Below are positions 31,916 to 37,239 of a DNA stretch of 37,239 nt, one piece after another (positions within the stretch are counted from its first letter, which is position 1; every line of letters starts with the position of its first letter). The DNA lies in assembly GCA_019247605.1 (NCBI GenBank), contig JAFBAS010000009.1, positions 1 to 37,239 on the forward strand, given 5' to 3'. The notes below the pieces were generated by a model. That model had not been told where the DNA came from and ran no database searches. It was given only the letters and a program-made list of their open reading frames with translations. Both the position numbers and the translations under genes were made by a program. Source of the DNA: Hyphomicrobiales bacterium (lineage in GTDB: Bacteria; Pseudomonadota; Alphaproteobacteria; Rhizobiales; Beijerinckiaceae).

Positions 31916-32904
31916 TTCGCAGAAGGGCCCGACGTCGGTTGGGCTTTGGTCTCATCGCGCTGGCGATGAGTCTCGGCGCCGGCTCGCCCAGCTTTGCTTA
32001 CACGGCCTACGTCACCAACGAGCGCGACAACACCGTGAGCGTGGTCGATCTCGGCAAAATGCAAACCGTGAAGACCATCCAGGTCGGCCAGCGTCCGCGC
32101 GGCATCGTCATCAGCCCTGACGGGAAGTTTCTCTACATTTGCGCCGGCGACGACGACATCGTGCAGATCGTCGACACGACGACGCAAGAGGTCGTCGGAG
32201 ATCTGCCCTCGGGCCCCGATCCTGAGCTCTTGGCGCTCAACAAGACGGGCGACCTCCTCTACCTCTCCAACGAGAATGATGCGCTCGTTACCATCATCGA
32301 TGTGAAGGAACGAAAGGCGCTTGCCCAAATCCCGGTCGGCGTCGAGCCCGAAGGCATGGGAGTGAGCCCCGACGGAAGGATCGTCGTCAACACCTCCGAG
32401 ACGACGAACATGGCGCATTTCATCGACACGGAGAAGCACGAGGTCGTCGCCAACGTCCTGGTCGATTCGCGTCCTCGCTACGCGGAATGGAAGAGCGACG
32501 GGTCGGAGGTCTGGGTCTCGGCAGAGGTTGGCGGCACGGTAAGCGTGATCGATCCCGTGAAACACGTGGTCATCGGCAAGATCACCTTCTCGGTGCCGGG
32601 ACTGCGTTCCGAGGCTATCCAGCCGGTCGGCATCCGCTTCACGAAGGACGGCAAGCTCGGCTTCGTCGCGCTTGGCCCGGCCAATCGTATCGCGGTTGTG
32701 GATGCGCAAACCCATCAGGTTGAGAAATATCTCCTGGTCGGCCAGCGTGTCTGGCAGCTCGCCTTCACGCCGGATCAGAAATATCTGATCTCGACGAACG
32801 GCGTCTCGAACGATATTTCGATCATCGACGTCTCCGACCTCAAGGTGGTCAAGAGCGTCCAGGTCGGAAGCTTTCCCTGGGGCGTCGCGGTCTCGCCGGA
32901 ATAG
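31900..32904 (+). CDS. PQQ-associated YVTN beta-propeller protein
   Basis: A 334-aa secreted protein of the PQQ-dependent catabolism-associated beta-propeller family (TIGR03866 by memory). A signal peptide covers residues 10-31 (LGFGLIALAMSLGAGSPSFA). Seven or so blades follow, each with YVTN-like repeats: YTAYVTNERDNTVSVVDLGK, PRGIVISPDGKFLYICAGDD, GDLLYLSNENDALVTIIDVK, IVVNTSETTNMAHFIDTEKH and KYLISTNGVSNDISIIDVSD. It probably binds a partner or ligand in the periplasm. ATG 31900 has GGAG 6 nt upstream and overlaps the previous gene. Confidence 0.9.
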   Translation: MQAQLIRRRARRRLGFGLIALAMSLGAGSPSFAYTAYVTNERDNTVSVVDLGKMQTVKTIQVGQRPRGIVISPDGKFLYICAGDDDIVQIVDTTTQEVVGDLPSGPDPELLALNKTGDLLYLSNENDALVTIIDVKERKALAQIPVGVEPEGMGVSPDGRIVVNTSETTNMAHFIDTEKHEVVANVLVDSRPRYAEWKSDGSEVWVSAEVGGTVSVIDPVKHVVIGKITFSVPGLRSEAIQPVGIRFTKDGKLGFVALGPANRIAVVDAQTHQVEKYLLVGQRVWQLAFTPDQKYLISTNGVSNDISIIDVSDLKVVKSVQVGSFPWGVAVSPE

Positions 32905-32907
32905 AGC

Positions 32908-33555
32908 ATGAGAAAGAATTTCACCCGGGCGGCATGCGCGAAAGCTCTCGCCATCACGGCGCTTGTCGCCGCGCTCCTTTTTTGCACGGCTGTCGCGCCC
33001 GCGACGGCCGCCGCTCGCCGCGACCCCGATTGGCCATGTCAGCAGATCAAGGTGCCGACGATCTCGGCGGCGGCCGTATGGTCGGGTCCCACGCTCGAAG
33101 GGCTGAAGCCCTGGCGCGAGGATCAGGAGGTCAGCGACCTGGTCGAGCGGCTCGCCGCGCGGCGGACCTCGCTCGAGGACGCACAAAAACTGATCGATGC
33201 TTTCAGCAACAAGCCGGAGGCGGACAAGCGTGCGCGGCTCACCCTTGTCTTTGCCGGTGTTTTCGAGGAGCTGAACAAACAGCGCGAGGAGGTGATCGGG
33301 GGCCTCGCGCGCGTCGCCCATCGGCAAGAGCAATCCGCCGATCAGATCCGTGCCGAGAACCACGATTTTCTCGAGCTGCGAGACAAGGCGGGAAGCGACC
33401 CCAACAAGCTCAAGGAACTGAGCGACAAGCTCGATTGGGATACGCGGATTTTCGAGGATCGGAACCGCTCGATCAGCTTCGCATGTGAAGTGCCGGTGCT
33501 CATCGAGCAGCGAGTGTTCGCGATCGGTCGGATGATCGAGGCGAAGCTTGACTAG
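32908..33555 (+). CDS. Secreted helical protein of the PQQ/ABC cluster, function unknown
   Basis: A 215-aa protein with a signal peptide (LAITALVAALLFCTAVAPAT, residues 14-35) and a mature start AARRDPDWPCQQIKVPTISA. The rest is rich in charged helices, with possible coiled coil around EELNKQREEVIGGLARVAHR and LRDKAGSDPNKLKELSDKLD. Cys44 and a late cysteine in SISFACEVPVLIEQR could pair. It starts 3 bp after the beta-propeller gene and ends the plus-strand run, so it probably works with the binding and propeller proteins. I know no proven role. Confidence 0.75.
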   Translation: MRKNFTRAACAKALAITALVAALLFCTAVAPATAAARRDPDWPCQQIKVPTISAAAVWSGPTLEGLKPWREDQEVSDLVERLAARRTSLEDAQKLIDAFSNKPEADKRARLTLVFAGVFEELNKQREEVIGGLARVAHRQEQSADQIRAENHDFLELRDKAGSDPNKLKELSDKLDWDTRIFEDRNRSISFACEVPVLIEQRVFAIGRMIEAKLD

Positions 33556-33630
33556 GAGCGAGTGGCGAATAGCGGGTTGGCGACGAGGAACGTTGTTCAT
33601 CGCAGCCCTCAATTTTTACTCGATGCCGAG

Positions 33631-34218
33631 CTACTCGCTCCCCGGTCTCGGTTCAGCGATGCGCATTTCGACCGGGTGACCATCGGCTTCCCAACCCGTC
33701 GATCCGTCCGGGTACCACATCACATTGGTGTAGCCGAGCGAAAGCGCGCGCTTTGCCGCGTTCCAAGATTGCCAGCAATCGGCGAGGCAATAGAAGACGA
33801 GCGCAACGGATTTATCGCCCCGCGAGGCGCGCCGAAGCCCATCCGCGAAATAAGTCCGCATCGAGGGGTGCAGCTCGCCATATCCCGTGTCCGGAAGCCA
33901 AATGCTTTCTGGTATGTCCTGGCGTGGCTTGTCGCGCCAGATCACTTGCGGCGGGAGGTTGGCGGGCCGTGGCGCTTGGGGCAACACGTCGACAAAAGTA
34001 GCACCGTGCTTTTTCCAGAGCTCGAAAGCTTCCGCGGTCGTCAACACCCGCGCGCCCTGGAGCGTCGCGGGCACTGGTGCTTTGTAATCGGATAGACGAT
34101 AGCCCTCAGGTTCCGGAGGCGAATCGGCGAGGGCAGCGGACGAACCGAGCCGTGCAAGACAAATTGCGGCCGAGAACGCGATACAAGCCACCCGCCATCG
34201 GAGATGTGGGCAGCTCAT
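33631..34218 (-). CDS. PQQ-associated CXXCW-motif rhodanese-like protein
   Basis: A 195-aa secreted protein of the PQQ-dependent catabolism-associated CXXCW family (TIGR03865 by memory). Signal peptide within residues 8-31 (WRVACIAFSAAICLARLGSS). A rhodanese-like fold is suggested by LTTAEAFELWKKHGATFVDV and the site VALVFYCLADCWQSWNAAKR, where Cys144, Cys148 and Trp149 in CLADCW are spaced C-x3-C-W. The annotated motif name has two residues between cysteines, so the spacing should be checked. ATG 34218 overlaps the xoxJ stop (ATGA). It is the last gene of the xox run. Confidence 0.85.
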   Translation of the reverse strand: MSCPHLRWRVACIAFSAAICLARLGSSAALADSPPEPEGYRLSDYKAPVPATLQGARVLTTAEAFELWKKHGATFVDVLPQAPRPANLPPQVIWRDKPRQDIPESIWLPDTGYGELHPSMRTYFADGLRRASRGDKSVALVFYCLADCWQSWNAAKRALSLGYTNVMWYPDGSTGWEADGHPVEMRIAEPRPGSE

Positions 34219-35096
34219 TCCTTGATCTGATTGTCTTTCTCGTCGAGCAGGGGCACGCCATAGGACAAGAGGAGTTGATTGATCTCCTTCTGGTTCGCAG
34301 CGATCAGCGAATTGAGTTCGCGCTTCCAATCCTGATCGCTGCGGCGTACCCCCATGACGATGCGGTACGTCATGGACGGCCCGCTCTTCTCCTTGGTGAG
34401 GAGGACGAGGGACAATGGCGACTTCGCTTGCTTGGCGTAGTAGCCGGCAATGGGCCCCCACAACACGCCAAGATCGATTTCGGCGGACTCGAGGTCATGA
34501 ATCATGGCCTGCGCTGACGAATCATAGCGCGTGTCGATGACGAGCGGATAAGGCTTCGCATGTGCCATCAGCCCGGCGGAGGCCATATTGTCCGAGGGCG
34601 GCGTGCCGGCGACGATGCCGATACGCTTGTCCTTGAGGCGTGGATCCTCCAGCGTCTCGATGCCGTCGAGGCCGGTGCCGGGCTTGAAGACCAACGCATA
34701 GGCCGAGCGATAATAGGGATTCGTCGGCTGAACGAGGTCGTCGCCGAGCGGATAGCCCATCACCACATCGCAACGGCGCTGCATCAGAGTCATGCGCACG
34801 AAGCCAGTCGCCTGCGGGTACCACTCATAAGCGAGGTCCTTGCCGAGCTTGTGGGCAAAGAGCTCGGCGAGCTTGTTCTCGAAACCATCGCCGGCCTGGG
34901 TCGAAAAGGGCATGTTGCGCGGGTCGGCGCACACACGCAGCGTCTTCGGATCGACGAGCTCAAGCGAGGTTTGTGGTTGAGAAGACTGGATCTGAGCAGG
35001 GGCTGCCTGCGGTGTCTGTGCTTCGCTTTGGCCAATGGCAACGCCCCCGACGAACGCGAGAAGCCGGAGCAAAACATGAGAAGCGCGTCCCATCAT
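34215..35096 (-). CDS. xoxJ: XoxJ, periplasmic binding-protein-like MDH accessory protein
   Basis: A 293-aa periplasmic protein of the MxaJ/XoxJ family, related to extracellular solute-binding proteins. XoxJ is thought to help activate or mature XoxF. A signal peptide covers about residues 1-26. The mature part has LRVCADPRNMPFSTQAGDGF, the typical opening, AYEWYPQATGFVRMTLMQRR, CDVVMGYPLGDDLVQPTNPY and IDLGVLWGPIAGYYAKQA. It overlaps xoxG and the CXXCW gene by 4 bp each (ATGA), so the three are translated as a coupled set. Confidence 0.93.
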   Translation of the reverse strand: MMGRASHVLLRLLAFVGGVAIGQSEAQTPQAAPAQIQSSQPQTSLELVDPKTLRVCADPRNMPFSTQAGDGFENKLAELFAHKLGKDLAYEWYPQATGFVRMTLMQRRCDVVMGYPLGDDLVQPTNPYYRSAYALVFKPGTGLDGIETLEDPRLKDKRIGIVAGTPPSDNMASAGLMAHAKPYPLVIDTRYDSSAQAMIHDLESAEIDLGVLWGPIAGYYAKQAKSPLSLVLLTKEKSGPSMTYRIVMGVRRSDQDWKRELNSLIAANQKEINQLLLSYGVPLLDEKDNQIKE

Positions 35097-35659
35097 TTCG
35101 CACCCATGCAGCTATCCTCGGCTTTCGAATAGCCTTTCGGTTTGTCCTCCTTCTTTTCGGGGCGAACAGGCCCGAGCGCTCCGTCCGAGCGCGCGCGCAA
35201 ATAGACGAAGATGTCGTCGAGATAGCACATGACGTTCGGGTTATTGCCGAAAGAGGGCATTACATTGTTCTGCGAAGTGGTCACGTTGACGCGCCCGCCG
35301 GCGACGGTGCTCACGAAGTCGCCATAGCTCAATTCCTGTAGCGAATCCTTCAAGGCTGGTGCGTAGCTCGAACCATCGCCATTTGGCCCGTGGCAGACGT
35401 GGCAATCGGAATGATAACGGCGGTATCCCGAATAGGCGTACCAATCCCACGTGCCGTCATCCGAGACGTGAAAAGTCGGGTTTCCCTGCGCGTCGACATA
35501 TTTGCCGTTCTCGTCTCTCGAGACGGATTTTGGATCGCCCGAGCCGTCCGCCATCGCGGCGCTCGGCAAGAACGAGAGGGAAAGCAGGGACAAGCCGAGG
35601 CAGATGACGATTTTGAGCGAGCGGGTGCATGCGCTTTGGGGCACGATCTGATCCTTCAT
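35093..35659 (-). CDS. xoxG: XoxG, cytochrome c electron acceptor of XoxF
   Basis: A 188-aa secreted monohaem cytochrome c that takes electrons from PQQ in XoxF. Signal peptide about residues 15-37 (LKIVICLGLSLLSLSFLPSA). The haem motif is YHSDCHVCHGPNGDG (Cys86, Cys89, His90) with likely axial Met134 in NNVMPSFGNN. The DENGKYVDAQGNPTF and DDGTWDWYAYSGYRRYHSDC stretches are typical of XoxG/MxaG relatives. ATG 35659 is preferred to GTG 35743, which would lie inside the terminator hairpin. It sits between xoxF and xoxJ. Confidence 0.92.
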   Translation of the reverse strand: MKDQIVPQSACTRSLKIVICLGLSLLSLSFLPSAAMADGSGDPKSVSRDENGKYVDAQGNPTFHVSDDGTWDWYAYSGYRRYHSDCHVCHGPNGDGSSYAPALKDSLQELSYGDFVSTVAGGRVNVTTSQNNVMPSFGNNPNVMCYLDDIFVYLRARSDGALGPVRPEKKEDKPKGYSKAEDSCMGAK

Positions 35660-35730
35660 CGGGCGGGCGGCACGCCGTCTGCAAAGACGCAAGGCGCCGA
35701 TCTTCGTCAAGAGTTGAGGATGGAATGAAA

Positions 35731-35761
35731 ACCGGCGCGCCACGATGAGCGGCGCGCCGGT
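35731..35761 (-). terminator. Intrinsic terminator between xoxF and xoxG
   Basis: A perfect 11-bp stem, ACCGGCGCGCC (35731-35741) and GGCGCGCCGGT (35751-35761), with a 9-nt loop. On the minus strand it is followed by TTTTC, a short U-run, so it acts in the xoxF direction. It lies 27 nt after the xoxF stop. Read-through would give low xoxG/xoxJ relative to xoxF. Confidence 0.8.
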
Positions 35762-35788
35762 CCTTGATGGAAAGTCGAATGCGACCCT

Positions 35789-37239
35789 TTATTGCGGGAG
35801 CGCGAACACCGTGAGCTGACCACCGAGCGCGGTGTACTGCTTGAGGCCGGCGTAGCCGCCCACCGCTCCGAGGCCTGCGGTCGGATCGGTCAGACCAGCC
35901 GCAAGGCCGATGCCTGCCCATCCGCCGACGCCCGAGAGGACGGCGACATACTGCTTGCCACCATGCTCATAGGTCATGACGTTGCCGATGATACCCGACG
36001 GAGTCTTGAACTTGTAGAGCTCCTTGCCGGTATGTGCGTCCACCGCCTTCAGATAGCCCTCGAGCGTCCCATAGAAGACGACGTCCCCGGCCGTCGCGAG
36101 CGCACCCGACCAGACCGAGAACTGCTCTTTGTCGGACCAGGCGATCTTGCCGGTCTTGGCATCCCAGGCGATGAAGTTACCCATGTTGGTCTGGCCTTGA
36201 GGCGGATACATGGACAGCGTCGCGCCCACATAGGGCTGACCTGCCGTGTAGCTCACCTTGAAGGGCTCGTAGTCCATGCAGACATGGTTCGTCGGCACGT
36301 AGAACAGGCCGGTATCGGGCGAGAAAGCCGCCGGCTGCTCGTCCTTGCTGCCGAGCGCCGCCGGGCAAACGCCCTTGGTGTTGACGTCCGGGCCGTTCTG
36401 GTCGGTCGAGTATTTCGAGACGACGATCGGCCGGCCATAGGTCTTGGAGTTCTTGTCCATATCGACCTTGGTCGCCCAGTTCACATCCGGGTCGTATTTC
36501 TCGGCCACGAGCAACTCGCCGGTCGCACGGTCGAGCGTATAGCCGAAGCCATTACGGTCGAAGTGAACGAGAGTCTTGTGGGCTTGGCCGCCGATGTTGA
36601 GATCGGCAAGGATCATCTCGTTGACGCCATCGTAATCCCATTCGTCATGGGGCGTCATTTGATAGACCCATTTGGCCATGCCGGTGTCGACGTCGCGAGC
36701 CCAGATGGTCATCGACCATTTGTTGTCGCCGGGCCTCTGCTTGGGATTCCAGGTCGAGGGATTGCCAGACCCGTAATACATGAGATTCAGCTGCGGATCG
36801 TAGGAGAACCATCCCCACGTATCACCGCCGCCGATCTTCCATTGATCACCTTCCCAGGTCTTGAGGCTGGAATCGGCCCCGACAGGCTTTCCGAGCTCCG
36901 TCGTCTTTTGCGGATCGACCTTGATGTCGGAATCAGGACCTTCCGAATAAGCGCGCCAAGCGAGCTTGCCGTCGCTGAGGTTGTAGGCGCTGACCCAACC
37001 ACGAACGCCGAACTCGCCGCCCGAGACGCCGATGAACACCTTGTCCTTGAAGACGAAGGGTGCATCCGTTCCGGTCTCGCCTTTGCTCGGGTCGCCGTCC
37101 TTCACGGACCAGACGACCTTGCCCGACTTGGCGTCGAGAGCGACGAGAGTGGTATCGGCTTGATGCAGCAAGACCTTGCCGTCCGCATAGGCAAGTCCGC
37201 GATTGACCGTGTCGCAGCACATGACGGGAATGACATTCG
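35789..37239 (-). CDS. xoxF: XoxF, lanthanide-type PQQ methanol dehydrogenase (5' end outside window)
   Basis: The C-terminal 483 residues or so of a PQQ eight-bladed propeller alcohol dehydrogenase that oxidises methanol in the periplasm; the start is cut off. Evidence: the adjacent-cysteine disulfide in [10 protein letters not shown], propeller motifs such as [15 protein letters not shown] and [19 protein letters not shown], and [12 protein letters not shown] (codons 36617-36646). In that motif the first Asp of DYD is the catalytic base and the second is the extra Asp that marks lanthanide-dependent XoxF; calcium MxaF has Ala there. The end [20 protein letters not shown] with LTVFALPQ is typical of the XoxF5-like group, by memory. 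Confidence 0.95.
   Translation of the reverse strand, partial: NVIPVMCCDTVNRGLAYADGKVLLHQADTTLVALDAKSGKVVWSVKDGDPSKGETGTDAPFVFKDKVFIGVSGGEFGVRGWVSAYNLSDGKLAWRAYSEGPDSDIKVDPQKTTELGKPVGADSSLKTWEGDQWKIGGGDTWGWFSYDPQLNLMYYGSGNPSTWNPKQRPGDNKWSMTIWARDVDTGMAKWVYQMTPHDEWDYDGVNEMILADLNIGGQAHKTLVHFDRNGFGYTLDRATGELLVAEKYDPDVNWATKVDMDKNSKTYGRPIVVSKYSTDQNGPDVNTKGVCPAALGSKDEQPAAFSPDTGLFYVPTNHVCMDYEPFKVSYTAGQPYVGATLSMYPPQGQTNMGNFIAWDAKTGKIAWSDKEQFSVWSGALATAGDVVFYGTLEGYLKAVDAHTGKELYKFKTPSGIIGNVMTYEHGGKQYVAVLSGVGGWAGIGLAAGLTDPTAGLGAVGGYAGLKQYTALGGQLTVFALPQ

Noticed and set aside
31879-33612. 577-codon open frame on the minus strand opposite the beta-propeller and helical protein genes
   Set aside because: It is antisense to two well supported genes with signal peptides and recognisable repeats. 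Its translation is rich in Arg, Asp and Leu with no domain, as expected for a shadow frame in GC-rich DNA.
33555-33641. 9-bp inverted repeat GGAGCGAGT/ACTCGCTCC between the convergent genes
   Set aside because: The arms are 69 bp apart and one arm lies in the end of the CXXCW gene; there is no T-run. Too weak to call a terminator.
1-37239. CRISPR arrays, insertion sequences, tRNA and rRNA genes
   Set aside because: I saw no spaced direct repeats, transposase motifs with flanking inverted repeats, or cloverleaf-like sequences when reading the window. A dedicated scan would be needed to exclude them fully.

Overview
The window reads as a piece of a methylotrophic alphaproteobacterial chromosome: GC-rich, densely packed, with many ATGA/GTGA start-stop overlaps. 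It carries three linked modules of one-carbon metabolism. These are the archaeal-type tetrahydromethanopterin (H4MPT)/methylofuran formaldehyde oxidation pathway, PQQ biosynthesis, and a lanthanide-type (XoxF) methanol dehydrogenase with accessory genes. The genus cannot be fixed from the window.

Layout. 1-316: a broken gene remnant downstream of fhcC, an M24-like start joined to a frameshifted class II aldolase tail. 346-5267 (minus): pcd-fhcB-fhcA-fhcD-fhcC. 5379-11844 (plus): mptG, mtdB, an ATP-grasp gene, mch, a second ATP-grasp gene, a CitG-like gene and fae, with tandem hairpins after fae. 11972-12670 (minus): HisA-like gene. 12748-13827 (plus): mfnF. 13841-18345 (minus): MfnB-FolB fusion, mfnE, an archaeoflavoprotein, a DHPS-like gene and a DUF447-like gene. 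18611-19925: a SoxYZ-like periplasmic carrier (plus) facing a small secreted protein (minus). 20200-23912 (plus): pqqA, B, C, D, E and a cytochrome c. 23970-25678 (plus): ATPase and permease of the PQQ-associated ABC family. 25706-28205 (plus): a complete SsuABC-like ABC transporter. 28231-29424 (minus): three small, mostly secreted proteins of unknown function. 29733-33555 (plus): pentapeptide-repeat protein, PQQ-associated ABC binding protein, beta-propeller protein and a secreted helical protein. 33631-37239 (minus): xoxF (cut by the window end), terminator hairpin, xoxG, xoxJ and a CXXCW rhodanese-like gene.

How it fits together. XoxF with PQQ and probably a lanthanide oxidises methanol in the periplasm and passes electrons to XoxG. 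Fae couples the formaldehyde to H4MPT. MtdB and Mch oxidise the bound carbon, and FhcABCD releases it as formate through methylofuran. The mfn genes and the mptG, DHPS-like, FolB and flavoprotein genes plausibly make the two archaeal-type cofactors. Several genes here have no proven step: two ATP-grasp, CitG-like, HisA-like and DUF447-like. The ABC genes and small secreted proteins between pqq and xox are the least understood part and are candidates for metal or cofactor traffic. The most striking local signal is a lanmodulin-reminiscent EF-hand-like acidic loop in the small secreted protein at 28769-29164.

All family assignments come from reading the sequences and from memory of the families. 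No database search was run.
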